Shown here one piece after another: positions 10,673 to 21,050 of a DNA stretch of 64,000 nucleotides. Source of the stretch: Aspidiotus rigidus. Lineage: Eukaryota > Arthropoda > Insecta > Hemiptera > Diaspididae. The notes beneath the pieces were generated by a model, which was not told the DNA's origin, ran no database searches, and worked only from the letters and a program-made list of their open reading frames with translations. Each line of letters begins with the position of its first letter. Position 1 is the first letter of the stretch. Made by a program: the position numbers and the translations under genes. The stretch lies in the NCBI GenBank assembly GCA_035079385.1, contig JAVHKY010000039.1, positions 186,001-250,000 on the forward strand. The letters run 5' to 3'.

Positions 10673-11668
10673 TTAACGGTGAACGTCGGCTACGTCACGT
10701 AAAAAATCAATGAATAAATCGGTTGAATCGTGTCGCATAGCTCTCCAGCACACATGATCGAGGTGTGGTTGAAACTGTTGCTTCGGTACACCCCTCATCC
10801 GCCTCATCAATCTACATTTTGCGTCTAGCCAAGATCGTTCAACGTTTTGAGTGTGCGCGTCGCTATCTGGGTCGACAAAGTTTTGCTGGTGGTCGACCGT
10901 ATCATGCTCGTACCCTAACGACCGAAGGCGTCGGTACGCTCCCACTCATCAGAGTGGATCACAGACCCCGGAGCACACTCCCGCTGTATTATAGGAAGCA
11001 ATGTTTCTTTGTCGCGTTGGTTCACCCAAAAATATCTCCAATCGCTCCCTTGTGTCATACCGAAAACCCACGGACCATCAATGCGTGCCCCGTGATTCCG
11101 CTGGTTTTGGACGTCGGTTTTGTCATCTTCAGAAACGGCAGTTGCATCCCCTTCCAATAGTCTACCTCGATGGTATTTCCGCTTACCTGCGAATCTGGAT
11201 TCGTCGATTTGTATTGGATCGAGATGTGTACCAACCATTTGTGGCCGAGCCGAACGACGGCAGAGCATACTTCGCGGCACATATTGTACCAGTCGTTAAT
11301 TGTACTGTGGCTTCTTACAGTGAGGATTTCGGCTGTCGAAGCTGGTATACCCATCACGAACAAGAACACAATTTCCAATATTTCATACAGTTTCAAGTTG
11401 GTGTGCAATTTTCCGTTGACGTCTGTATAATGAAAAATTGATTGCCTTTGCGAACTGACCTCGTAGTTTGACACCCTCTCTTTGAACAACGAAATACTGG
11501 TCTGAATTCTCCACCACGATCGCGCTTTCGTGAAGATTTCATTTCGCCCCCACATTTATGGCAATTACCTACATCGTCCTCACTAGGCAGAAGATCGTAA
11601 TCACGTAAAAAAGATACCGCTTTCTCTTCATTCCTTCCAATCTTTTCGTAAAATTCGTGTAAACGCAT
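10673..11668 (-). pseudogene. Merlin (ISXO2-like) DNA transposon transposase, frameshifted
   Basis: From an ATG at 11668 the reading passes through at least four segments in changing frame: 11668-11393, 11555-11055, 11280-10915 and 10945-10673. In order they show a CHKCGG...CSKRGC zinc ribbon, a helical linker (IVFLFVMGIPAS), then the catalytic domain with IQIDESRF, KRKYHRGR, VIHSDEW, HQQNFVDPDSDAHTQNVERSW and a final basic helix. The acidic residues in DES, HSDEW and NVERSW are those expected for the D-D-E triad of IS1016/Merlin transposases. At least three frameshifts make it inactive. Length agrees with a full Merlin protein of about 330 residues. The protein would cut and paste the element DNA in the nucleus. 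Terminal inverted repeats were not found. Confidence 0.85.
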
Positions 11669-11845
11669 TTTGCGAGTTATGAAAGCGCACCATACTCAAA
11701 CAAATCATCGATGTAAATGACCTCGTACATAAACAACGATTATTCCTTTGTTAACATGTGATAAATTTCTTTCCAGCATGCATGCAGCTACACGCAAACC
11801 TTCAATCGTATGTTTCATCATTATACCATCTTCTTATGCTGATTA

Positions 11846-12301
11846 TAGATTATCTGTTTGTAGGTTCTCAGTTTCCCCCGGGAGATAAGCGTTCGACCCG
11901 ATCCGCTTGACCACTGAGTACTCGCCTTTGTATTTTCTATAGAACTTTTTGGTCAGCCTGTAATAGGCTTGAGAGATGTGGTGACTTTTCAGTGCAACCA
12001 CATCCCTCTCCCGGAATCGGGTCAACCTCTTACCGGAGATCTGCTCCTGGTGAAGACTTCTTCGAAATTTGATGTCCTTAAACACTTTTACATATTTGGT
12101 AATCGTCTCGGTCTCGTTATGCTTGGATGCGCTCACCTCCGTCCACAGTCGATACTCCCGCAATATCTCTCGGGCCCCATAATCCGCCTCGAGGTTCCCA
12201 AAGTCTAGCGTGTGACCGTGGACAAGCGTCAGGCGTACGTTCTCCCTACCTGGAAAGCCAGGCATAATTCTCGTAGCTTGGGAGTTTCGGATTATTTTCA
12301 C
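11846..12301 (-). pseudogene. Ty3/gypsy integrase C-terminal fragment
   Basis: The frame contains RFRERDVVALKSHHISQAYYRLTKKFYRKYKGEYSVVKRIG.NAYL, matching the integrase tail of insect Ty3/gypsy polyproteins (F..GD.VL...H.LS.A.....KKF...Y.GPY.V.K.I..NAY). Upstream residues look like the end of the integrase linker. No catalytic core is present here, so it is a fragment. It abuts an RNase H-like piece in another frame at its upstream side. Confidence 0.7.
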
Positions 12302-12497
12302 TCAGCAGATCCTCATTGACTAAATCTACTACATACTGCGAATCAGTATGCACTGCCACCCGAAGTACTTTGTGAGCGTGCGCGATCTCTATGGCCCTTA
12401 TCACCGACAATATCTCCGCCTGGTTGTTGGTGAGGACCGAGTGCGTTACTCTCGCTTCATTAGCTCTATGGTCTTGGGGTTGTACTATGTTTGGCAC
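12300..12497 (-). pseudogene. RNase H1-like fragment
   Basis: The segment shows TNNQAEILSVIRAIEIA and VAVHTDSQYVVDLV, the second and third conserved blocks of RNase H1-type domains (N..AEI.A...AI and .TDS.YV). The first catalytic block is missing. It could come from a LINE or from an RNase H1 gene copy, and lies between LINE and gypsy debris. Confidence 0.6.
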
Positions 12498-13065
12498 AAA
12501 AACAAAATTGGTGCAAGGGGACTATTTCAAGATTGTCCACTATTTTGAGGAGACAGGAGCGGATAAGTTTCTCAAAGACTTTTGAGAGTGTGCTGAGTAG
12601 CGATATTGGGCGGTGGGAGGCAGGATCTTCCGCAGGGTTGCCCAGTTTTGGAATTAATATGACCTTGGCTCTTTTCCATAGGCTTGGAAAGTAGTATATT
12701 ATATAGTCAAAATAATGCATTATATATGTAGGTCAGTAATACGTATACATCCTTTTTTGGGCGCTCAGCGAGAATATTGGAAGTTATGAGGTCAAGGCTA
12801 GGTGCTTTTGCGTGGCTTCAACTTTTTAATAACCTCGCAAATTTCTGTCGGAGAAACTGGTTTTATTGGCGGACCAGGATTACTGTATATGACTGGCTGG
12901 ATATCAGAATCTATATTGTTTGGCTGAAACACACTTTCAAGATGGGATGCAAATACTGCTGCTTTGTCTGCATCACTGTGGACGTACCTATTTTAGGCAA
13001 CTTTGAGCGTTGGTATGTAGGAGGGTGGCTTCCTAATTCTCATTTTCATTGAATCGATTCGTTCC
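12490..13065 (-). pseudogene. Jockey-superfamily LINE reverse-transcriptase fragment
   Basis: Reading right to left, the pieces PPIKPVSPTEICEVIKKLKP (about 12870-12790) and WKRAKVILIPKLGNPAEDPASHRPISLLSTLSKVFEKLI (12680-12560) are successive blocks of the Jockey/I reverse transcriptase N-terminal region. The two are in different frames with stops between, so the copy is decayed. It stops before the catalytic YADD block. Confidence 0.8.
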
Positions 13066-13146
13066 TGCAAGTTTTTTTGTTTGTTTATTTTTTTTTCGAT
13101 AAATAGATTCCTTGTGGTTATGGTTGTGCCCGCTTCTCATTAACAA

Positions 13147-13740
13147 TCATTGAAATCTATTTGAGCGGAAGTATGGTGTATTGTTAACCTCAATTGAGTT
13201 GACTTTATTGTGATATTCTCGTATTGGTTTTTGCGGATCTCCATCCGTAATCAACACATTATTACATTGTGAACTATATTTCGCGAGAAACCCATAATAA
13301 GCCATGATTCCATACCTATATTGAAGATCTATCTGATGTGTCATACCTATCTTGTAAATTGTCATTAAACGCTCATTGTCGGCGCGGAAGGTATATTTAA
13401 ATAAGTCACCAACAAAGGATCTATAGAATAAGGTGAATTGTTGGGGAATGTTGTCTCGTTTGCACACTTGTAGAGTTTGTTTTCTTTATACGCTCTGACA
13501 TCTCTTGCAGCTTCGTGTAATGAACCTCTTCGAATGGCCTCCATTGACACTACATTCGAAACCGTTTCCCTTGATGTTTGATGGAATATTTCTTTTATTT
13601 TCCAAACCACGTAGCATACCAGTCCCAAAATTATTCCGACTATCGAAATTATAGTGTCGAATTCCAAGGTTGGCAGATTCCCGAAGCTTGTAGAGGGTGA
13701 TGTTGAAGGCACATTCTGTTCCGTTGTAGTATTCATAATA
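13147..13740 (-). pseudogene. Unidentified ORF with one membrane segment, frameshifted
   Basis: From an ATG near 13736 the frame gives a Ser/Thr-rich start, then a hydrophobic segment (IISIVGIILGLVCYVVW) flanked by charged residues, then SMEAIRRGSLHEAARDV. Near 13467 the sense continues better in another frame (13467-13147: PQQFTLFYRSFVGDLFKYTF and on to 13147). That suggests one single-pass membrane protein broken by a frameshift. No family was recognised. The layout of ectodomain remnant, membrane segment and basic tail could fit an old viral or retroelement surface protein, but nothing in it proves this. Confidence 0.3.
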
Positions 13741-13819
13741 ACAAATCTCAATTTTGATTCCAAACGTAATAATAGATCTATTCACCTCAGCGACAAATGA
13801 AAATAGAGTTGAAGCTTTA

Positions 13820-14510
13820 TCACCACGTGTAATGTGAGTAGAGAGATTTAAGTATGTGGATGACACGCTTCCATACTTCATAGTTCCCCGACCTGGTTAA
13901 TATCAACGGATGGCTGGACAAAATTTTTATTGGTTCACTTACGCTCGACTTCGTTGCCTTGAGGGCGTCTAATTCTTTCTTAAGTTTGACCAATTGTTGC
14001 TCTAATTTCTTCGCCATATCGAATGTCTGTTAATTTGAAATCTTTTTTTGTCTTCAAACACAAGGGTAATTGCGATACGTACGACAAGAAGATTTGCAGG
14101 CATAACAGGGTCCTATGCGTGATTGTTGGCAATAGAGTTGATGGTTCCTTGCTGGCAAATGAAGCTGGTATTGGAACAATTGGCGGTTTCCTGAATAGTA
14201 ACCCCATGAAAGGGATTGGCGGTATCTTGGTTGTGAAGATGAGCAATCTTTTACAGACTGACTGAAGATGGTTTTGATCAAGTGTTTGAAGAACGACTGT
14301 TGGAAATTTTTGTAATTGTACCCTTGCTTATGGTTGAGTGGACTTTCTTCTCCTTTGGTTCTTCCTCTTGTGCATCTGCCAGTGGAGTTTGGGCCGCAAA
14401 CAAGTCTAATTCTATCTCGGACTCCTCTTCTTTGCTACTTCCAATTACTTGTCTCCGTGTTCGAGTCCCTATTATTGAGTCGTCATCTTCTTCATTTTTT
14501 TAGTGTTGGC
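13820..14510 (-). pseudogene. Broken ORFs: acidic segment and coiled coil
   Basis: Between 14505 and 14278 an open frame without ATG encodes an acidic, Glu-rich segment (EEDDDS, KEEESEIELDL, AQEEEPKEKK). Further down, 14017-13820 begins with ATG and forms a Lys/Leu heptad coil (LEQQLVKLKKELDALKA), then shifts frame. The sense direction matches the neighbouring ORFs, so these may be parts of one decayed multi-gene element. Confidence 0.3.
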
Positions 14511-14810
14511 CAAAGCATTTGTGTCAATTGTAACCCTTTTGTGTCAGTGGATCTCGGAAGCTGTAATAAATGTAGGATAATTGGAACTGCACCTACTAGG
14601 GGATTTATTAATTGTGCTCTACAAACCATCGTTGTCTCTTGGCTTGGTAACAAGGTTTTAGACGACGTCTTATTTCAATATCTGACCAATGAAGTGTCAC
14701 AAATTGAAAATAATTTAATCATTTTTTTTTGTTTTTTGATCAGCGCGGAGGAAGGAAAATGATTCGGATGAAATCAGTTGTAAATTGAAAATGTCAGGTA
14801 AATCATTGCG

Positions 14811-15047
14811 TCACAAATCACAAAAAAAAAAAATTGGTTCAACCCAATCTGTGATCTGTGATCCGCAATAATTCTTGATCCAATCTGTAGGCCCCATTGC
14901 AAATTGAAACTTACATTCTAAGCATCTTTTGAGGTCTGTATTACTTTTTTGAAGTTCTTGAATTACTTCATCAACTCTTTTTATCATTGTTTCTTTCGTT
15001 TCATCATCATTCTGATCTTTTTCGCCAACCTTGAGTGAAAACAACAT
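14811..15047 (-). CDS. Short hypothetical ORF with coiled coil
   Basis: An ATG at 15047 opens a 78-codon frame with a charged helix (DETKETMIKRVDEVIQELQ) followed by CLECKFQFAMGPTDW. Length and coil recall the start of LTR-element or LINE ORF1 proteins. No homolog was recognised. It is in the same orientation as the broken ORFs downstream to 13147. Confidence 0.3.
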   Translation of the reverse strand: MLFSLKVGEKDQNDDETKETMIKRVDEVIQELQKSNTDLKRCLECKFQFAMGPTDWIKNYCGSQITDWVEPIFFFCDL

Positions 15048-15233
15048 AGCCTAGTATAAAAGAAGAGAGTGAATGAAATTTATTTTTGAAATACCGTATA
15101 ACAAGCACCATTTTTCAGTTTTTGTATGTTTCAAATCTCTGATGCGTGTTATACACAAATTTGAAAAAATTTTCTCAAACAAGTTTTCTCAAATTTTGCT
15201 GCCTGTTATACTCGCGCGTAAACGGTACTCAAT

Positions 15234-17500
15234 TTGACCAACGCGCGCCACTTTTCAAATAGTTTTTTATTGGGACAGAACAAGAAGATGACTTGTAAGA
15301 GCCTCGAAGACCTGAATGGCTTCAGCATGACTGCTGACGCTAGCTACAAAGTTGTCTGCGTAAAAACTTTTCTCACCAAGACTGAAAGCCGGGTTGTTAC
15401 CTCCTTTCTTCAGGTGAGTGAGGATGACCATATTGAGCGAGAAAGGTGCCGAAGATACGCCAAAGGGTACTCGAGCAAAGCGAAAGATGATAATCTTAGC
15501 TTGATCACCATTGTTGATATCATCAACCCACAGAAATCTGACAACATCGCGGTCTGATATATCCAGGCCCATTTGAAGGAAGGCCTTCTCAATATCAGCT
15601 GAGATAGCGATTAGAAATTCGCGAAAACGAATAACGACGCCAATTAGGCATTTGGTTAGAACAGGACCAACATGCAGGGCTTCATTTCAACTAAGCCCCA
15701 CTTTGCCTTTGGCAGAGGCGTCATAGACAATCCTGATTTTGCCCTTTTGCTCAATAGGGTGAAATGGTAGGTAATGTGCCCGATATGGAGTGGACATAGG
15801 AGCCACTTCAATGATACCTTTCAGGAGTTGATCCTTAATGGTTTCATCACACTTTTGAAGGATTTCTACAGGAGTGTGGTGTAGAAGTCCTAGGAGTCTG
15901 GCCTTGCTAACGTGGAAAAGCTTTGGAATGCTTTCTTGAGCGCGCTTCCAACGCCAAGAAACAACATATCTGCCATTTTCAACCCGATGGGTTTCTTCAA
16001 ACTGATTCAGTACTAGAGCATCTGTGGAGAGGGACTCAGCAGGTATGACACCAAATGCCTCTAAGCTCCACAATTGTTCTAGTTCTGGACCATTAAGGAA
16101 GTTGATATTGGTTTCCTTAATCAATCTGAGGTGATCTGACTTAGTGACTGACGTCAAGGTCAGAGAGGAATTGTTGGGAGGTCCATCGGGGCATGATATG
16201 CTACCCGCTGGAACCCAACCAAAGAATGTGTTCAGGATAGCAAAACCACTGAAGGGTTCCATGCTGCGTTTCAATGACACAAACCTATAGTACAGGTTGC
16301 TGCCAATGAGAATCTCAATAGGGCGCTGGTGCTGAGAGAATAAGCCAGGATCAGCGTAACCCAAATAAGATGGCAGAAACAAGTACAGAGATTCAGAAGG
16401 CGGCACAAGTTGAGTCTCTCCAAGAACGGTGGGAGTAGAACGCAATAGACAGCGTCTCCCATTACCATGGGAATTGCAGAGCAAGACATCAACTGTGCTA
16501 GAGAGAGTTGAACTTGGAGCTGAGCCACCAAAATAGGAGATCTTCATGAGCTCTGTAGCTACCAAGGGAACACCAAGTCGTTGAATGACTTGGATGCAGA
16601 GGTATGAGGTGTCGGCTCCGCCGTCAAGCATACCTCAAACAATTAATTTTACATCTTTATGAGGAATGAAACAAACAAAGGATTGCAGAAATGTACCTGA
16701 ACGTTTTTGACCAAAGAGCTCAGGGCACAACGGTCGACAGTGCCCTTCTTTGTTGCAGACGCGACACTTTCTAGTCTTGTTTTCACACTTGGCAGCAGTG
16801 TGAGCGGCAGTACAGATTGTACACCTTTTTGACGTGCGAAGCTGGTCTTTGCGCGCTTCGATGGAAGGGAACTTTGCGCAGTCAGATCCGACATAGGGAC
16901 CGGCGCAAAATATGCATTTCTGTGGAGGTGAGATATTCTTCTTCTTGTCTTTGATTTCATCCTCCTTGGAGGAATCGCGACTCTTGCTCTTAGAAAGGAG
17001 CGATACAGAAGAAGAAGAGGGGCTAGTGAATGCACCAGCAGGTGCATCCGCTAATGTGGTACAGAAGACGTCTTCAAGGGACAGGATGATACCTATCTCC
17101 TTGAGGATGTCATCTAACAGAAATGTACCCTTTTTCTCGGGCTTTTTTTGGCCCAGGAAGAGAAAGGCGCGATGATCAGTCTTAGAGGAATACTTCTTTA
17201 GGACTGTGTTGAACATAAGCTGAGGATTGAATTTTGAATCTGTAGATTGCAGATTCAACAGAAGTGAACGAACACGATCAAGAGCGACGCGACGCGATCC
17301 TGCTTGATCAGCGACTCTCGCTCAGATACCAAAACACTCTCCAGGGCACAAGGATATTGTGTTAACCAGTTATGGTAGAACTGTGCGAGTTTCACCGGAT
17401 CGCCGAACCACTCTTGAAGGTCCTTTACGACGTCGTTGTACTGATCGGGCGTGACCACGGCGTCGTCAAGTTGAGCTTTCGCCTCGCCTTTGAGGGCTCC
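15234..17500 (-). pseudogene. BEL/Pao retrotransposon, copy A: gag, protease and partial reverse transcriptase
   Basis: In minus-strand order: a DUF1759-like Gag segment (WGALKGEAKAQLDDAV, LQEWFGDPVKLAQFYHNWL); a frame change near 17290; three CCHC-like knuckles around CIFCAGPYVGSDC, CTICTAAHTAAKC and CRVCNKEGHC; the protease site MLDGGADTSYL; the pol linker with FGWVPAGSIS; then reverse transcriptase with DIEKAFLQMGLD, RDVVRFLW and the catalytic SFYADNFVASV. In-frame stops lie just before the protease and at LS*NEALHVGP. The latter TGA is shared by all three copies. RNase H, integrase and LTRs are absent, so it is a fragment. It ends near 15234. Confidence 0.85.
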
Positions 17501-18770
17501 CCAAACTATTCTAACCTAAACTATCCTAACCTAAACAATAAAACTCACAATAACAATTACAACAACAATAACAACGACAAGCTGCATTTGGTTACTGACA
17601 AAATCAGCGTAAGCCCTCTCACCATGACAAGCTAGCAGCCAACAGAAGCCATATCAACCAAATACCAAAGTATATGGAAGAATACAGCAACCGAAGAGAG
17701 GGAAAATGAAACACAAGAAAAGCCAATAGAAAATATAATTTGAACAATAATTCAATAATTCGAATCTTCATTATAATGTAATACGACAATGTATATGATT
17801 AAGATTTGTACATATAATAGGATATTTTATACGATTTATACATTAAACATATATATTCCAGATAATTATTCTCGTTTAAAAACTAGGAGCATAGGTTGAT
17901 AAATCCAATCTCTGGAGATAAGCCATAATCTCCTTTTCAATATCTGACCGAAAATCCGTTGTACGTAAAGTCTTTCTCACTACAGCCATATAAGCTGAAG
18001 AAGACAATTTCTCATCCTTCTTCCTCTGCAAAAGTCCGTTACGGATATTATCTAATTTGGCTTCTAGGGGCTCCGGAAACTCAACTGGGCAAAGGATCGA
18101 GGCATCCATCAAAAATTTTTCATGCCAAGTTGAGTTGTTGAAAAACATAATTGGCACAGCGCACTCCTGCCCTCGGTGGTTCGCTCGGTTATTCGTGAAG
18201 GCCTTGAAAGATGACCACAAAAAGACCACAAATATCTCTCTCGGGCTCAAACCAACATCAAGGAGATACTGACGGTCAACCACCTTGCTACCCGTGATCC
18301 CATACTTTTCACGAATGGTAGAGTTCTTTTGCTTGATATAAGTATGCGGAGCCAACAGTAACTTCTTCAGATGAGCAAAATCGGTATTGGCCTTGGGCAC
18401 ACTATGGTTACGAGAACGACGCTTGGTTGGAGTGGCGGAAGAAACGGCAGGTGATGGGGATTCAATCGGCTCACAAACTTGTTCAGGAACTGCTGACAAA
18501 ACGACAACCGAATGAGTAGCAGTGATGTCAGAATTAACAACAGACACTTCAGTACTAACAACACCAGAACAACCTCTGGATACGATATCAGAAAAATTCG
18601 GAAGGCTTGACTGAAGTATCTTAAAAAGCGAAATCTTCTCCAATACCAACTTTGATAATTTAGAATTTTCATCTGACAATTGAGTATTTAAAGCCCCGAT
18701 CCTCTTCTACTTTGATAATTTAGAATTTTCATCTGACAATTGAGCATTTAAAGCCCCGATCCTCTTCTGC
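17500..18770 (-). repeat. Cassette unit A carrying the orphan ORF
   Basis: This non-BEL block lies between BEL copy A gag and BEL copy B reverse transcriptase. It recurs at 19800-21029 almost unchanged. It holds the orphan ORF, an A+T-rich 3' stretch, a CAA/AAC-rich run (17530-17580) and, at the gag junction, TTAGGTTAGGATAGTTTAGG on the minus strand. A 60-bp tandem duplication (18651-18710 and 18711-18770) is found only in this copy. Confidence 0.8.
17876..18706 (-). CDS. Orphan ORF, cassette copy A (5' end missing)
   Basis: The frame is open from just after a TAG at 18707-18709 to a stop at 17876, about 276 codons, with no ATG before the middle of the protein. It therefore lacks its true start or begins at a splice acceptor (a GGCAG precedes the intact unit). 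The N-terminus is a predicted coiled coil (ALNTQLSDENSKLSKLV). A Ser/Thr/Val-rich low-complexity linker with a basic patch (TKRRSRNHSVPK) follows, then a compact C-terminal domain with KYGITGSKVVDRQYLLDVG, SPREIFVVFLWSSFKAFTNN, CPVEFPEPLEAKLDNIR and YLQRLDLSTYAPSF. No known domain was recognised. It differs from copy B by very few residues. Its function is unknown. Confidence 0.6.
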   Translation of the reverse strand, partial: KRIGALNTQLSDENSKLSKLVLEKISLFKILQSSLPNFSDIVSRGCSGVVSTEVSVVNSDITATHSVVVLSAVPEQVCEPIESPSPAVSSATPTKRRSRNHSVPKANTDFAHLKKLLLAPHTYIKQKNSTIREKYGITGSKVVDRQYLLDVGLSPREIFVVFLWSSFKAFTNNRANHRGQECAVPIMFFNNSTWHEKFLMDASILCPVEFPEPLEAKLDNIRNGLLQRKKDEKLSSSAYMAVVRKTLRTTDFRSDIEKEIMAYLQRLDLSTYAPSF

Positions 18771-19800
18771 CAAGACTGAAGGCCGGGTTGTTACCTCCTT
18801 TCTTCAGGTGAGTGAGGATGACGATATTGAGCGAGAAAGGTGCCGAAGATACGCCAAAGGGTACTCGAGCAAAGCGAAAGATGATAATCTTAGCTTGATC
18901 ACCATTGTTGATATCATCAACCCACAGAAATCTGACAACATCGCGGTCTGATATATCCAGGCCCATTTGAAGGAAGACCTTCTCAATATCAGCTGAGATA
19001 GCGATTAGAAATTCGCGAAAACGAATAACGACGCCAATTAGGCATTTGGTTAGAACAGGACCAACATGCAGGGCTTCATTTCAACTAAGCCCCACTTTGC
19101 CTTTGGCAGAGGCGTCATAGACAATCCTGATTTTGCCCTTTTGCTCAATAGGGTGAAATGGTAGGTAATGTGCCCGATATGGAGTGGACGTAGGAGCCAC
19201 TTCAATGATACCTTTCAGGAGTTGATCCTTAATGGTTTCATCACATTTTTGAAGGATTTCTACAGGAGTGTGATATAGAAGTCCTAGGAGTCTGGCCTTG
19301 CTAACGTGGAAAAGCTTTGGAATGCTTTCTTGAGCGCGCTTCCAAGGCCAAGAAACAACATTTTCAACCCGATGGGTTTCTTCAAACTGATTCAGTACTA
19401 GAGCATCTGTGGAGAAAGACTCAGCAGGTATGACACCAAATGCCTCTAAGCTCCACAATTATTCTAGTTCCGGACCATTAAGGAAGTTGATATTGGTTTC
19501 CTTAATCGACCTGAAGTGATCTGACTTAGTGACTGACGTCAAGGTGAGAGATGAATTGTTGGGAGGTCCATCGGGGCATGATATGCTATCCGCTGGAACC
19601 CAACCAAAGAATGTGTTCAGGATAGCAAAACCACTGAAGGGTTCCATGCTGCGTTTCAATGACACAAACCGCTATATTGTGTTAACCGGTTATTGTAGAA
19701 CTGTGCGAGTTTCACCGGATCGCCGAACCGCTCTTGAAGGTCCTTTACAACGTCGTCGTAATAATCGGGCGTGACCGCGGCGTTGCCAAGTTGAGCTTTC
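18771..19800 (-). pseudogene. BEL/Pao copy B, internally deleted
   Basis: Minus-strand order: a short Gag piece (19800-19674, same gag start point as copy A) joined directly to pol sequence after the protease (19673 downward, YVSLKRSMEPFSGF onward), ending in reverse transcriptase at NNPAFSLG. There the sequence passes straight into cassette A. The protease and knuckles are lost by one deletion near 19673. The shared TGA at LS*NEAL is present. Confidence 0.8.
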
Positions 19801-21029
19801 GCCTCGCCTTTGAGGGCTCCCTAAACTATTCTAACCTAAACTATCCTAACCTAAACAATAAAACTCACAATAACAATTACAACAACAATAACAACGACAA
19901 GCTGCATTTGGTTACTGACAAAATCAGCGTAAGCCCTCTCACCACGACAAGCTAGCAGCCAACAGAAGCCATATCAACCAAATACCAAAGTATATGGAAG
20001 AATACAGCAACCGAAGAGAGGGAAAATGAAACACAAGAAAAGCCAATAGAAAATATAATTTGAACAATAATTCAATAATTCGAGTCTTCATTATAATGTA
20101 ATACGACAATGTATATGATTAAGATTTGTACATATAATAGGATATTTTATACGATTTATACATTAAACATATATATTCCAGATAATTATTCTCGTTTAAA
20201 AACTAGGAGCATAGGTTGATAAATCCAATCTCTGGAGATAAGCCATAATCTCCTTTTCAATATCTGACCGAAAATCCGTTGTACGTAAAGTCTTTCTCAC
20301 TACAGCCATATAAGCTGAAGAAGACAATTTCTCATCCTTCTTCCTCTGCAAAAGTCCGTTACGGATATTATCTAATTTGGCTTCTAGGGGCTCCGGAAAC
20401 TCAACTGGGCAAAGGATCGAGGCATCCATCAAAAATTTTTCATGCCAAGTTGAGTTGTTAAAAAACATAATTGGCACAGCGCACTCCTGCCCTCGGTGGT
20501 TCGCTCGGTTATTCGTGAAGGCCTTGAAAGATGACCACAAAAAGACCACAAATATCTCTCTCGGGCTCAAACCAACATCAAGGAGATACTGACGGTCAAC
20601 CACCTTGCTACCCGTGATCCCATACTTTTCACGAATGGTAGAGTTCTTTTGCTTAATATAAGTATGCGGAGCCAACAGTAACTTCTTCAGATGAGCAAAA
20701 TCGGTATTGGCCTTGGGCACACTATGATTACGAGAACGACGCTTTGTTGGAGTGGCGGAAGAAACGGCAGGTGATGGGGATTCAATCGGCTCACAAACTT
20801 GTTCAGGAACCGCTGACAAAACGACAACCGAATGAGTAGCAGTGATGTCAGAATTAACAACAGACGCTTCAGTACTAACAACACCAGAACAACCTCTGGA
20901 TACGATATCAGAAAAATTCGGAAGGCTTGACTGAAGTATCTTAAAAAGCGAAATCTTCTCCAATACCAACTTTGATAATTTAGAATTTTCATCTGACAAT
21001 TGAGCATTTAAAGCCCCGATCCTCTTCTG
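19800..21029 (-). repeat. Cassette unit B carrying the orphan ORF
   Basis: It is nearly identical to 17500-18770, offset 2,320 bp. It has a single copy of the 60-bp unit that is doubled in unit A. Both borders with BEL sequence fall at the same bases as in unit A, so the chimera was made once and then duplicated. Confidence 0.8.
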
Positions 21030-21050
21030 CCAAGACTGAAGGCCGGGTTG
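20196..21050 (-). CDS. Orphan ORF, cassette copy B (5' end missing)
   Basis: This is the same protein as in copy A, with one clear residue change (Val to Ala in the linker, TEASVV). Here the frame remains open through SWQKRIGALNAQLSDENSKL up to a TAA at 21051-21053 inside BEL sequence, so it contains the undisturbed coiled coil. No ATG precedes the domain. The GGCAG/AAGAGG border could act as a splice acceptor, making this a 3' coding exon. The stop is followed by an A+T-rich tail. No domain family was recognised. Confidence 0.6.
   Translation of the reverse strand, partial: QPGLQSWQKRIGALNAQLSDENSKLSKLVLEKISLFKILQSSLPNFSDIVSRGCSGVVSTEASVVNSDITATHSVVVLSAVPEQVCEPIESPSPAVSSATPTKRRSRNHSVPKANTDFAHLKKLLLAPHTYIKQKNSTIREKYGITGSKVVDRQYLLDVGLSPREIFVVFLWSSFKAFTNNRANHRGQECAVPIMFFNNSTWHEKFLMDASILCPVEFPEPLEAKLDNIRNGLLQRKKDEKLSSSAYMAVVRKTLRTTDFRSDIEKEIMAYLQRLDLSTYAPSF

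Noticed and set aside
14023..14762. Plus-strand ORFs at 14.0-14.8 kb
   Set aside because: They are complements of coding-like minus-strand pieces and are rich in Leu/Ser from antisense Glu/Lys codons.
17480..17875. The A+T-rich block between the orphan ORF and BEL gag as a BEL LTR
   Set aside because: There is no TG...CA border or primer-binding site, gag is already truncated at the junction, and the block moves together with the orphan ORF.
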